Below, one piece after another: positions 1 through 6,070 of a stretch of 9,714 bases of DNA (positions within the stretch are counted from its first letter, which is position 1; the number at the start of each line of letters is the position of its first letter). Below the pieces are notes generated by a model, which searched no databases, was not told the DNA's origin, and saw only the letters and a program-made list of their open reading frames with translations. The stretch is from UBA5216 sp963924885. GTDB lineage: Bacteria; Pseudomonadota; Gammaproteobacteria; Burkholderiales; SG8-41. Position numbers and translations under genes: made by a program. The stretch is from NCBI GenBank assembly GCA_963924885.1, contig CAWUUY010000133.1, forward strand, positions 1-9,714, in the 5' to 3' direction.

Positions 1-209
1 GGTTTCAGGCAACGCGTTATCACTCGTTGGTGATCGAGCGCGACAGCCTGCCCGATTGTCTTGAAATCACCGCATGGACGGACGACGGCGAGATCATGGG
101 CGTACGCCACAAGACGTTGCCGATCGAGGGCGTGCAGTTTCACCCGGAATCGATACTCACTGAACACGGCCACGCCATGCTGAAAAATTTTCTGCAAGGA
201 GACCCATGA
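1..209 (+). CDS. trpG: Anthranilate synthase component II, glutamine amidotransferase subunit (C-terminal fragment)
   Basis: This is the 3' end of trpG; the start lies before the window. The frame is open from base 3 and gives about 68 residues. TrpG releases ammonia from glutamine for TrpE, which turns chorismate into anthranilate, the first step of tryptophan synthesis in the cytoplasm. The fragment holds the family's RYHSLVI stretch near the left edge and the class I amidotransferase motif VQFHPESILTEHG, whose His and Glu complete the Cys-His-Glu triad. The nucleophilic Cys lies outside the window. An internal TTG at 27 is only the first start-like codon in the fragment, not the true start. 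The stop TGA (207-209) overlaps the trpD start. The closely related pabA-type subunit is an alternative name, but trpD and trpC directly downstream favour trpG. Confidence 0.95.
   Translation, partial: FQATRYHSLVIERDSLPDCLEITAWTDDGEIMGVRHKTLPIEGVQFHPESILTEHGHAMLKNFLQGDP
196..202 (+). promoter_or_regulatory. Ribosome binding site of trpD
   Basis: AAGGAGA lies inside the last codons of trpG. It stands 4 bases (counted from GGAG) before the ATG at 206 and 7 bases before a second in-frame ATG at 209. The spacing favours the second ATG, while the first gives the classic ATGA stop-start overlap. The two candidate proteins differ by one Met. Confidence 0.7.
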
Positions 210-1240
210 TGACCCCGCAGGAAGCGCTCGCGCGCATCATTGAGCACCGCGAAATTTTCCACGAGGAAATGCTGTCGCTGATGCGCCAGATTATGGGCGG
301 CGAAGTGTCCGCCACCTTGATCTCCGCCATCATCGCGAGCTTGCGCGTGAAAAAAGAAACCATCGGCGAAATCACCGCCGCCGCCACGGTGATGCGCGAA
401 TTCGCCACGCACGTGCCGGTGGCGGATGCGCCGAACCTGATCGACACCTGCGGCACCGGCGGTGATGCGGCGCATACGTTTAATATTTCCACGGCGGCGA
501 TGTTTGTCGCGGCGGCGGCGGGGGCGAAAGTCGCCAAGCACGGCGGCCGCTCGGTATCCAGCAAATCCGGCAGCGCCGACGTGCTGGAGGCGCTGGGCGC
601 CAACATCAATCTCACGCCCGATCAGGTGGCGAAATCGATCAACGACGTGGGCGTAGGCTTCATGTTCGCGCCCAATCACCACAGCGCGATGAAATACGCC
701 GCGCCCGTGCGCCGCGAACTCGGCGTCAAAACCATATTTAACATCTTGGGCCCGCTCACCAATCCGGCTGGCGCGAAGCAGCAGGTGATGGGCGTGTTTC
801 ACCCCGATCTGGTGGGCACCCAGGCGCGCGTGTTGCAGCGCCTCGGCAGCCGCCGCGTGATGATCGTGCATGGTCGTGAAGGGCTGGATGAAATTTCGCT
901 CTGCGGCCCGACGATGATCGGCGAACTGAAAAACAACGACGTGCGCGAATACGAGGTGCAGCCGTCGGATGTAGGCCTCAAAGCCTGCGATGCGGCCGCA
1001 TTGCGGGTCGATGGCATCGAGGCTTCCAAGGCGATGCTGCTCGGCGCGCTGGATAACAAAGATGGCGCGCCGCGCGACATCGTGGCGTTCAACGCGGGCG
1101 CGAGCATCTACGTCGCGGGTCTGGCCGATACGCTGGCGGATGGTGTGAAAAAAGCGTTGGCGACCCTCGCCAGCGGCGCGGCGCGCCAGAAACTCAATCA
1201 GTTTGTGGCGCACACCAGCGCCATTGCGGCCAAGCCGTAA
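206..1240 (+). CDS. trpD: Anthranilate phosphoribosyltransferase
   Basis: The 344-residue product transfers the phosphoribosyl group of PRPP onto anthranilate, the second step specific to tryptophan synthesis (cytoplasmic). The length is normal for the family. Visible motifs, in order, are a helical N-terminal region, the PRPP-binding loop DTCGTGGD (about 80-87), NIST (93-96), the glycine-rich loop KHGGRSVSSKSGSAD (about 111-125), FAPNHH (154-159), the conserved Arg near 170, and LGPLTNP (181-187). Many family members have Asn where this one has Gly in KHGGR; as I recall, Gly is also common in proteobacterial TrpD, so I do not treat it as a defect. The start overlaps the trpG stop (ATGA, 206-209), which suggests translational coupling. 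An ATG at 209 is an equally plausible start. The gene is followed by a short AT-rich gap and then trpC. Confidence 0.97.
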   Translation: MMTPQEALARIIEHREIFHEEMLSLMRQIMGGEVSATLISAIIASLRVKKETIGEITAAATVMREFATHVPVADAPNLIDTCGTGGDAAHTFNISTAAMFVAAAAGAKVAKHGGRSVSSKSGSADVLEALGANINLTPDQVAKSINDVGVGFMFAPNHHSAMKYAAPVRRELGVKTIFNILGPLTNPAGAKQQVMGVFHPDLVGTQARVLQRLGSRRVMIVHGREGLDEISLCGPTMIGELKNNDVREYEVQPSDVGLKACDAAALRVDGIEASKAMLLGALDNKDGAPRDIVAFNAGASIYVAGLADTLADGVKKALATLASGAARQKLNQFVAHTSAIAAKP

Positions 1241-1271
1241 ATATCGTAAGTATTTGTTTTTAAACAATATC
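1241..1271 (+). promoter_or_regulatory. AT-rich trpD-trpC spacer with inverted repeat and no Shine-Dalgarno
   Basis: This 31-base gap is much more AT-rich than the genes around it. It contains a perfect 6-bp inverted repeat, TTGTTT (1254-1259) and AAACAA (1262-1267), with 2 bases between. No GGAG-like sequence precedes the trpC ATG at 1272. It may be an unstructured A/U-rich ribosome-loading leader or an mRNA processing site. Its function is inferred, not shown. Confidence 0.4.
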
Positions 1272-2069
1272 ATGGATGATATTCTGCGGCGTATCGTGGC
1301 GGTGAAAGAAACCGAAGTCGCCGCCGCCAAGCTTGCCGTGTCGCCCGCCGAGATCGAACGTCAGGCCAACAGCGCATCGCCGCCGCGTGATTTTGTGGGT
1401 GCGCTACGCGCAAAAATCGCCTCCGGAAAATCCGCGGTGATTTCCGAAATCAAAAAAGCCAGCCCGAGCAAGGGCGTGTTGCGCGAACACTTTGAACCCG
1501 CGCTGATCGCCAAAAGCTATGAGCAGCATGGCGCCGCGTGTTTGTCGGTGCTGACCGACAAGCAGTTTTTTCAAGGCGACATGGCGCACCTGAAAGCCGC
1601 GCGCGCCGCGTGCCAACTGCCGGTGCTGCGCAAGGATTTCATGATCGATCCGTATCAGGTGTACGAGGCGCGCGCGGCGGGCGCTGATTGCATCCTGTTG
1701 ATCGTTGCCGCACTGGACTTGCCGCGCATGCGCGAGCTGGAGTCGGTGGCGATGAGCCTTGGCCTCTCGGTGCTGGTGGAAGTACACGACGGCGACGAAC
1801 TCGATGTGGCGCTGAAGCTCAATACGCCGCTGATCGGCATCAACAATCGCAATCTGCGCACGTTTGAAACCAAACTGGGCACCACGCTGGGGTTGCTGGA
1901 TCGCGTGCCTGCGGGTCGCATCGTTGTCACCGAAAGCGGCATTCTCAAGCGGGACGACGTGGAACTGATGCGCGCGCGCAAGGTCAATTGTTTTCTGGTG
2001 GGCGAGGCGTTTATGCGCGCGCCGGAGCCGGGCGCGGAACTGGAGCGGTTATTTGGAGCTGCGGCGTGA
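1272..2069 (+). CDS. trpC: Indole-3-glycerol-phosphate synthase
   Basis: The 265-residue TIM-barrel enzyme closes the indole ring: CdRP is converted to indole-3-glycerol phosphate with loss of CO2 and water. Family motifs are SEIKKASPSKG (about 58-68, with the substrate-binding Lys), LTDKQFFQG (94-102), LRKDFMID (119-126, catalytic Lys near 121), LVEVH (168-172, catalytic Glu), IGINNRNL (188-195) and the phosphate-binding ESGI (221-224). It is a stand-alone enzyme with no fused TrpF domain. The ATG at 1272 fits the family N-terminus (MDDIL); longer readings in this frame would start inside trpD. The site has no visible Shine-Dalgarno, unlike its neighbours. The stop overlaps the start of coq7. 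Confidence 0.97.
   Translation: MDDILRRIVAVKETEVAAAKLAVSPAEIERQANSASPPRDFVGALRAKIASGKSAVISEIKKASPSKGVLREHFEPALIAKSYEQHGAACLSVLTDKQFFQGDMAHLKAARAACQLPVLRKDFMIDPYQVYEARAAGADCILLIVAALDLPRMRELESVAMSLGLSVLVEVHDGDELDVALKLNTPLIGINNRNLRTFETKLGTTLGLLDRVPAGRIVVTESGILKRDDVELMRARKVNCFLVGEAFMRAPEPGAELERLFGAAA
2055..2068 (+). promoter_or_regulatory. Ribosome binding site and GTG start of coq7
   Basis: GGAG (2055-2058) lies 7 bases before a GTG at 2066-2068, which overlaps the trpC stop TGA (2067-2069). This sets the coq7 start. The frame stays open further upstream, but that part would read through trpC and gives a sequence unlike Coq7. Confidence 0.75.
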
Positions 2070-2692
2070 TCAACATCGATCAATTCATCGTCGGTTTCGA
2101 CAAAGGCTTGCGCACCCTGTTTGCCCACGCGCAGACGCTGCGCGACGTGCCGGGCGAGGCCTTGCCGGACGCGCAACTCGACGAAACCCAGCGCAAAACC
2201 TCGGCATCGCTGATGCGCGTCAATCACAGCGGAGAAGTCTGCGCGCAGGCGCTGTATCAGGGGCAGGCGCTGACCGCGCGTAATCCCTCCGCAAAAGAAG
2301 CGTTGGAGCAGGCGTCGCGCGAAGAAACCGAACATCTGGCATGGACCGAGCGACGTATCGCCGAGTTGGGTGGCAGCAAAAGCGCGCTCAATCCGTTGTT
2401 CTATGCGGGTTCGTTTGCGATCGGTGCGGCGTCAGGCTTGCTGGGCGACAAATGGAATCTGGGTTTTCTCGCCGAAACCGAACGGCAAGTGGTGCGCCAT
2501 CTCGAAGGCCACCTCGAACGCCTGCCCGCCGAAGATCAAAAAAGCCGCGCGATTATCGAGCAGATGTGCGATGACGAAGCGCGGCACGCCACCAGTGCGA
2601 TCCGTCACGGCGGCGCGGAACTGCCCGCGCCGGTGAAAGCCGCAATGAAAGCGTCGTCGAAGGTGATGACGGAGACTGCGTACTGGTTATAG
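2066..2692 (+). CDS. coq7: 2-polyprenyl-3-methyl-6-methoxy-1,4-benzoquinone monooxygenase (DMQ hydroxylase)
   Basis: The 208-residue di-iron protein hydroxylates demethoxyubiquinone, the next-to-last step of ubiquinone synthesis, at the inner face of the cytoplasmic membrane. The ferritin-like iron ligands are visible: Glu57 in RVNHSGE, Glu87 and His90 in EETEH, Glu139 in ETERQ, and Glu171 and His174 in DDEARH. The hydrophobic stretch LFYAGSFAIGAASGLLG (111-127) fits the membrane-interacting part of Coq7. The protein starts with GTG, overlapping the trpC stop by 4 bases with a GGAG in place, so it is probably co-translated with trpC. That is an odd partner, since ubiquinone and tryptophan synthesis share only chorismate as precursor. 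The next gene converges on it 8 bases later, and I see no terminator hairpin between them. Confidence 0.95.
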   Translation: MINIDQFIVGFDKGLRTLFAHAQTLRDVPGEALPDAQLDETQRKTSASLMRVNHSGEVCAQALYQGQALTARNPSAKEALEQASREETEHLAWTERRIAELGGSKSALNPLFYAGSFAIGAASGLLGDKWNLGFLAETERQVVRHLEGHLERLPAEDQKSRAIIEQMCDDEARHATSAIRHGGAELPAPVKAAMKASSKVMTETAYWL

Positions 2693-2700
2693 CGGGTGCT

Positions 2701-3120
2701 CTACGAGGCTTCGCGGACTTCAAAATCGTGGGTGATCGCCACGGATTTTGCGAGCATGATCGACGCCGAGCAATATTTTTCCGCCGACAAATGCACCGCG
2801 CGTTCGACTTGGGCAGGCTTGAGTGCCTTGCCCGTCACCACAAAATGAAAGTGAATTTTGGTGAACACTTTCGGATCTTCTGCGGCGCGTTCGGCGTCGA
2901 TTTCCACCACGCAGTCGGTGATGTCCGCGCGGGATTTTTTCAGGATGTGCACCACGTCATAAGCGGTGCAGCCGCCGGCGCCCATCAGCAGGGTTTCCAT
3001 CGGCCGCGGGCCTAAATTACGACCGCCGCCCTCGGGCGCGCCGTCCATCACCATCGCGTGGCCGCTTTCGGATTCAGCGACGAAGGCGACGTTTTCAAGC
3101 CATTTGATGCGTGCTTTCAT
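2701..3120 (-). CDS. OsmC family protein (YhfA-like)
   Basis: This 139-residue cytoplasmic protein belongs to the OsmC/Ohr family, thiol-dependent peroxide-reducing proteins and relatives of unclear substrate. The two conserved cysteines are present: Cys51 in GAGGCTAYD and Cys117 in SAEKYCSAS. GPRPMETLLMGAGGC and the final THDFEV also match the YhfA-like subgroup. The exact substrate cannot be read from sequence, and YhfA-type proteins are poorly characterised. The start ATG has a good Shine-Dalgarno (AGGAAT, plus-strand positions 3126-3131) that sits just past the stop of the upstream minus-strand DUF218 gene. The 12-base gap suggests one transcript. It converges with coq7. From memory, an OsmC gene also sits near trpC in Pseudomonas, which suggests an old neighbourhood. 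Confidence 0.85.
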   Translation of the reverse strand: MKARIKWLENVAFVAESESGHAMVMDGAPEGGGRNLGPRPMETLLMGAGGCTAYDVVHILKKSRADITDCVVEIDAERAAEDPKVFTKIHFHFVVTGKALKPAQVERAVHLSAEKYCSASIMLAKSVAITHDFEVREAS

Positions 3121-3132
3121 GATCGATTCCTG

Positions 3133-3891
3133 TCAATTCATCAAAGATTTTAGCCGATACCAGACCAGCCCTATGATTTCGTGAAAAAACCGGCTGCTTT
3201 GATGCAGCGCTTCGGCCTGCGGCAGGCAATCCAGCAGTGTGAATTGGTGTCGTGTTACGTAGACCGTCGGAGCTGGCACGACGGTAAAGCCCGCGTCGGC
3301 AAACGCGCGCTGCGAGCGCGGCATGTGCCAGGCGTGGGTCACCAGATAAATGCGGGTGATGCCTTGCGCCTTGAGCACATCGAAGCTCGTGCGCGCGTTT
3401 TCCAATGTGTTGTTCGAGGCGCTTTCCATCCACTTGACCGGCACGTTGAATTCGTTTTCCAGCGCGGATTTCATGGTCTGCGCTTCGCTGACAGCGCTGC
3501 CTTCGGGGCTGCCGCCACCAACCAATATAGGCTTACCGGTCAGACGGTGCAGATGCGCGGCATAACGCAGCCGCACCAGCGTCGCGCCGCCGCTGGTATC
3601 GCCGCCGTATTCGGGCGCGTGATGGTATTTTCCGCCGCCTAGCACCACGATCGCTTGCGCTGGTGGCGCCTGCAACGGGTCGGCAGGCGCCGGTTCCAGC
3701 AGTCCCATCAACGTGCGCGCTGTCCAAGGCGCCGAAAGAACCCACAGACTCAACAAGGCCAGCACGATCAGCACCTTGCCGGAACGCGGGTGCCGACGCA
3801 GGCGCAGCCAGCCCCAGGCAGCCAGCAGCAGCAGGCAGCCCGGCGGTATCAGCCAGGAGGCGATGGCGTTCGTAATTACCCAGGATGACAT
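3133..3891 (-). CDS. YdcF/ElyC-like DUF218 membrane protein
   Basis: This 252-residue protein has two hydrophobic segments at the N-terminus (about 10-29 and 39-56), followed by a DUF218 domain. Domain landmarks are AIVVLGGG (80-87), GKPILVGGG (119-127), ESASNNTLENA (156-166), LVTHAWHMPRS (183-193) and the C-terminal FHEIIGLVWYR (236-246). The layout resembles E. coli ElyC, linked to peptidoglycan and lipid-carrier metabolism, and the related SanA and YdcF; the biochemical activity of the domain is not settled. An in-frame TAG two codons before the ATG at 3891 rules out an upstream start, and no downstream start looks better. There is no clear Shine-Dalgarno; the leader is A/T-rich. It is probably the first gene of a two-gene unit with the OsmC gene and diverges from rplM. 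A GCTG-rich run near 3820-3837 simply encodes Leu/Ala of the first membrane segment. Confidence 0.85.
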   Translation of the reverse strand: MSSWVITNAIASWLIPPGCLLLLAAWGWLRLRRHPRSGKVLIVLALLSLWVLSAPWTARTLMGLLEPAPADPLQAPPAQAIVVLGGGKYHHAPEYGGDTSGGATLVRLRYAAHLHRLTGKPILVGGGSPEGSAVSEAQTMKSALENEFNVPVKWMESASNNTLENARTSFDVLKAQGITRIYLVTHAWHMPRSQRAFADAGFTVVPAPTVYVTRHQFTLLDCLPQAEALHQSSRFFHEIIGLVWYRLKSLMN

Positions 3892-3965
3892 TAACTATCG
3901 GTTTTTAAACAACTATTGTTGTGGCGGGTCGATAAGTTCCGTGGCGAAGTGAGTACCAGCTTAGT

Positions 3966-3995
3966 TTGACACAGGGTACTGATTTCAAATAGAAT
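3966..3995 (+). promoter_or_regulatory. Sigma-70 type promoter of rplM-rpsI
   Basis: There is a perfect -35 TTGACA (3966-3971), an 18-base spacer and a -10 TAGAAT (3990-3995, five of six matches). Transcription would start near 4002, giving a leader of about 50 bases. It is the best promoter match I found in the window and fits the high demand for ribosomal protein genes. Confidence 0.8.
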
Positions 3996-4005
3996 TCGCG
4001 GTTCC

Positions 4006-4020
4006 CTTGGCTCGGCCAAG
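4006..4020 (+). promoter_or_regulatory. Hairpin at the 5' end of the rplM leader
   Basis: CTTGGC (4006-4011) and GCCAAG (4015-4020) form a perfect 6-bp stem with a TCG loop. It lies only a few bases after the predicted transcription start and about 32 bases before the rplM ATG. No T-run follows, so it is not a terminator. It may stabilise the mRNA 5' end or serve as a binding site for autogenous control. In E. coli the rplM-rpsI operon is reported to be repressed by its product L13; using this hairpin for that is inference. Confidence 0.5.
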
Positions 4021-4042
4021 TCAGACCAAAACAGAATCAAAC

Positions 4043-4047
4043 AGGAA
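4043..4047 (+). promoter_or_regulatory. Ribosome binding site of rplM
   Basis: AGGAA is placed 5 bases before the ATG at 4053. It supports this start, as does the typical MKTY beginning of L13. Confidence 0.75.
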
Positions 4048-4052
4048 TTACG

Positions 4053-4481
4053 ATGAAGACTTATAACGCCAAGGCAGAAACCGTTCAGCACGACTGGTTC
4101 GTGGTGGATGCCGCCGGCAAAGTACTGGGGCGGCTGGCCTCGGAAATCGCGCATCGCCTGCGCGGCAAGCACAAGCCCGAATTCACCCCGCACGTTGATA
4201 CCGGCGATTATATCGTCGTGGTCAACGTCGACAAGTTGCGCGTCACCGGCAACAAGGCCAAGGGCAAGCTGTATCACCGCCACACCGGTTATCCGGGCGG
4301 TATCCGCACCCGTACCTTCGAGACCTTTCACGCCGATCATCCGGGCCGCGTGCTTGAAAAAGCCGTCAAGGGCATGCTGCCTAAGGGCCCGCTGGGTTAC
4401 GCGATGCTGAAAAAAATGAAGGCCTATGTCGGCGAAGCGCATCCGCATACGGCGCAGCAACCCAAACAATTGCAGTTCTGA
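4053..4481 (+). CDS. rplM: Large ribosomal subunit protein uL13
   Basis: This 142-residue protein is full length for bacterial L13, an early assembly protein of the 50S subunit that binds 23S rRNA. Recognisable stretches are MKTYNAKAETVQHDWFVVDA at the start, GKVLGRLAS (about 23-31), LRGKHKPEFTPHVDTGDYIV (about 37-56), VTGNKAKGKLYHRHTGYPGG (about 67-86) and KGMLPKGPLG (108-117), ending in HPHTAQQPKQLQF. All match proteobacterial L13 closely. It has a strong promoter, a leader hairpin and an AGGAA site, and is followed 22 bases later by rpsI, its usual operon partner. In E. coli, L13 represses its own operon; whether that holds here depends on the leader. Confidence 0.98.
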   Translation: MKTYNAKAETVQHDWFVVDAAGKVLGRLASEIAHRLRGKHKPEFTPHVDTGDYIVVVNVDKLRVTGNKAKGKLYHRHTGYPGGIRTRTFETFHADHPGRVLEKAVKGMLPKGPLGYAMLKKMKAYVGEAHPHTAQQPKQLQF

Positions 4482-4503
4482 TTAATAGTCGAGGCGATAT
4501 CAC

Positions 4504-4896
4504 ATGGCAGTGCAAAACAACTATGGAACCGGCCGCCGCAAAAGCGCGGTTGCGCGCGTGTTTCTCAAGCCGGGCAAGGGCGATATCGTCGTCAACGGCA
4601 AACCGGTGGACCAGTTTTTTTCGCGTGAAACCGGGCGCATGATCGTGCGCCAGCCGCTGGTGCTGACCGAAAACCTTGAGCGCTTCGACATTCGTGTCAA
4701 CGTCATCGGCGGTGGCGAATCCGGCCAAGCCGGCGCCGTGCGTCATGGAATTACCCGCGCCCTGATTGATTTCGACGCGGCGTTGAAGCCGCCGCTGAAA
4801 AAAGCCGGCCTCGTCACGCGCGATGCGCGTGAAGTCGAGCGTAAAAAAGTCGGCCTGCGCAAAGCGCGCCGCCGCAAGCAGTTCTCCAAGCGGTAA
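4504..4896 (+). CDS. rpsI: Small ribosomal subunit protein uS9
   Basis: This 130-residue protein is the full-length bacterial S9 of the 30S head; its C-terminal tail reaches the decoding site and contacts P-site tRNA. Hallmarks are YGTGRRKSAVARVFLKPG (7-24), the GGGESGQAGAVRHGITRAL segment (about 69-87), and the basic tail KKVGLRKARRRKQFSKR ending in the near-universal SKR. A GAGG (4491-4494) lies 9 bases before the ATG. It is the second gene of the rplM-rpsI operon and is followed by a strong terminator, so transcription of this operon probably ends before argC. Confidence 0.98.
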   Translation: MAVQNNYGTGRRKSAVARVFLKPGKGDIVVNGKPVDQFFSRETGRMIVRQPLVLTENLERFDIRVNVIGGGESGQAGAVRHGITRALIDFDAALKPPLKKAGLVTRDAREVERKKVGLRKARRRKQFSKR

Positions 4897-4919
4897 CTCG
4901 CAACACTACGTTCCATGCG

Positions 4920-4955
4920 ACAAAGCCGCCCCACGGGCGGCTTTGTGGTTTTTGT
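4920..4955 (+). terminator. Rho-independent terminator after rpsI
   Basis: ACAAAGCCGCC (4920-4930) pairs perfectly with GGCGGCTTTGT (4936-4946), and one more C-G pair closes a three-base loop. A T-rich run starts at 4949. It sits 23 bases after the rpsI stop and ends the ribosomal protein operon. Confidence 0.9.
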
Positions 4956-4967
4956 TCCCGAAAAAAC

Positions 4968-4999
4968 AGCAGAAGTAGCAGAAGTAGCGGAGGGCGGAG
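4968..4999 (+). repeat. Purine-rich 9-base tandem repeat in the argC leader
   Basis: AGCAGAAGT occurs twice in direct succession (4968-4976, 4977-4985), followed by a degenerate third unit, AGCGGAGGG (4986-4994). The third unit merges into the argC ribosome binding region: GGAGGG at 4989-4994 and the better placed GGAG at 4996-4999, 6 bases before the ATG. No clear promoter is visible between the rpsI terminator and argC. Confidence 0.6.
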
Positions 5000-5005
5000 A
5001 CAACC

Positions 5006-6046
5006 ATGACGCAGAAGACCATCAGTATTGGCATTGTCGGCGGCACCGGCTACACCGGCGTGGAGTTGCTGCGGCTGCTGGCCCAGCATCCCAACGCCAA
5101 ACTTACCGCGATCACGTCGCGCTCGGAAGCCGGCATGCCAGTGGCCGACATGTTTCACAATTTGCGCGGCTGGGTGGATCTCAAGTTTGTGGAGCCGGTT
5201 GCGGCAAAACTGGATCAATGCGATCTGGTCTTTTTCGCCACGCCCAACGGCATCGCCATGAAAGACACCCCCGCGCTGGTCAAGGCTGGTGTGCGCGTGA
5301 TCGATGTCGCCGCCGATTTCCGCATCAAGGACATCGCGGTGTGGGAACACTGGTACAAAATGAAACATGCTTGTCCGGAGCTGGTGGCCGAAGCGGTGTA
5401 TGGCCTGCCGGAAGTGAACCGCGCGCACATCGCCGGAGCGCGGGTGGTTGCCAATCCCGGTTGTTATCCCACGTCGGTGCAACTTGGCTTCCTGCCGCTG
5501 GTCGAATCCGGCGTGGTGGATATCGAACACTTGATCGCGGACGCCAAATCCGGCGTGTCGGGTGCGGGCCGCAAGGCCGAAGTGCATACGCTGCTGGCCG
5601 AGGCCGCCGATAACTTCAAGGCGTATGGCGTGCAGGGGCACCGGCATCTGCCGGAGATTACGCAGGGGCTTACCCAGATGGCCGGAAAGGCGGTGAAGCT
5701 GATTTTTACGCCGCACCTCACGCCGATGATCCGCGGCATTCACGCCACGTTGTATGCAAGACTTACCAAGGATATTGATTTGCAGTCGCTGTATGAAAAA
5801 CGCTACGCCAACGAACCGTTTGTGGATGTGATGCCCGCAGGATCGCATCCGGATACGCGCTCGGTACGCGGCGCGAACCTGTGCCGCATCGCCGTGCATC
5901 AACCACAAGGCGGGGATACCGCGGTGGTGCTGTCGGTGATCGACAATCTGGTGAAGGGCGCGGCGGGCCAGGCCGTGCAAAACATGAACATCATGTTCGG
6001 CTTGCCCGAAACCACGGGGCTGCGGCAAGTCGCGCTGCTGCCCTAG
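5006..6046 (+). CDS. argC: N-acetyl-gamma-glutamyl-phosphate reductase
   Basis: The 346-residue enzyme reduces N-acetylglutamyl phosphate with NADPH to the semialdehyde, the third step of arginine synthesis (cytoplasmic). The N-terminal Rossmann motif is GIVGGTGYTG (9-18). Then come SRSEAG (38-43), FFATPNG (76-82), the active-site stretch NPGCYPTS with nucleophile Cys153, SGVSGAG (about 187-193), and HLTPMIRGIHAT, which contains conserved active-site histidine context. The length fits the long bacterial ArgC type. The ATG at 5006 has a good GGAG 6 bases upstream. It lies after the rpsI terminator, so it should have its own promoter, which I could not recognise. The next gene begins 24 bases later and is probably co-transcribed. 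A long open frame on the opposite strand here is a codon-bias shadow. Confidence 0.97.
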   Translation: MTQKTISIGIVGGTGYTGVELLRLLAQHPNAKLTAITSRSEAGMPVADMFHNLRGWVDLKFVEPVAAKLDQCDLVFFATPNGIAMKDTPALVKAGVRVIDVAADFRIKDIAVWEHWYKMKHACPELVAEAVYGLPEVNRAHIAGARVVANPGCYPTSVQLGFLPLVESGVVDIEHLIADAKSGVSGAGRKAEVHTLLAEAADNFKAYGVQGHRHLPEITQGLTQMAGKAVKLIFTPHLTPMIRGIHATLYARLTKDIDLQSLYEKRYANEPFVDVMPAGSHPDTRSVRGANLCRIAVHQPQGGDTAVVLSVIDNLVKGAAGQAVQNMNIMFGLPETTGLRQVALLP

Positions 6047-6070
6047 CCCTTTGTACCGAGAGGCGGCGCG

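Larger units (their letters stand above)
3892..4052. promoter_or_regulatory. Divergent control region between the DUF218 gene and rplM
   Basis: This 161-base region separates two divergent genes. The part nearest the DUF218 gene is AT-rich and has a small inverted repeat, AACAA (3908-3912) and TTGTT (3916-3920). It also carries a 12-base word (3901-3912) identical to 1256-1267 before trpC. The part nearest rplM holds its promoter, a leader hairpin and the ribosome binding site. I could not identify a convincing promoter for the minus-strand gene. Confidence 0.6.

Noticed and set aside
536..565. Gly in place of the common Asn in the TrpD KHGNR loop
   Set aside because: As I recall, the KHGGRSVSS version is widespread in proteobacterial TrpD. 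All other substrate-binding motifs are intact, so it does not signal loss of function.
140..1330. A 396-residue open frame on the minus strand opposite trpD
   Set aside because: It is the antisense shadow of trpG, trpD and the start of trpC, with Arg/His-rich low-complexity sequence and no recognisable motif.
2690..2720. Possible terminator between convergent coq7 and the OsmC gene
   Set aside because: Only 8 bases separate the stops and I found no convincing stem followed by T-runs on either strand.
3815..3840. CAG/CAGC-rich run that looks like a short tandem repeat
   Set aside because: It encodes the Leu/Ala-rich first membrane segment of the DUF218 protein on the minus strand and is explained by codon use.
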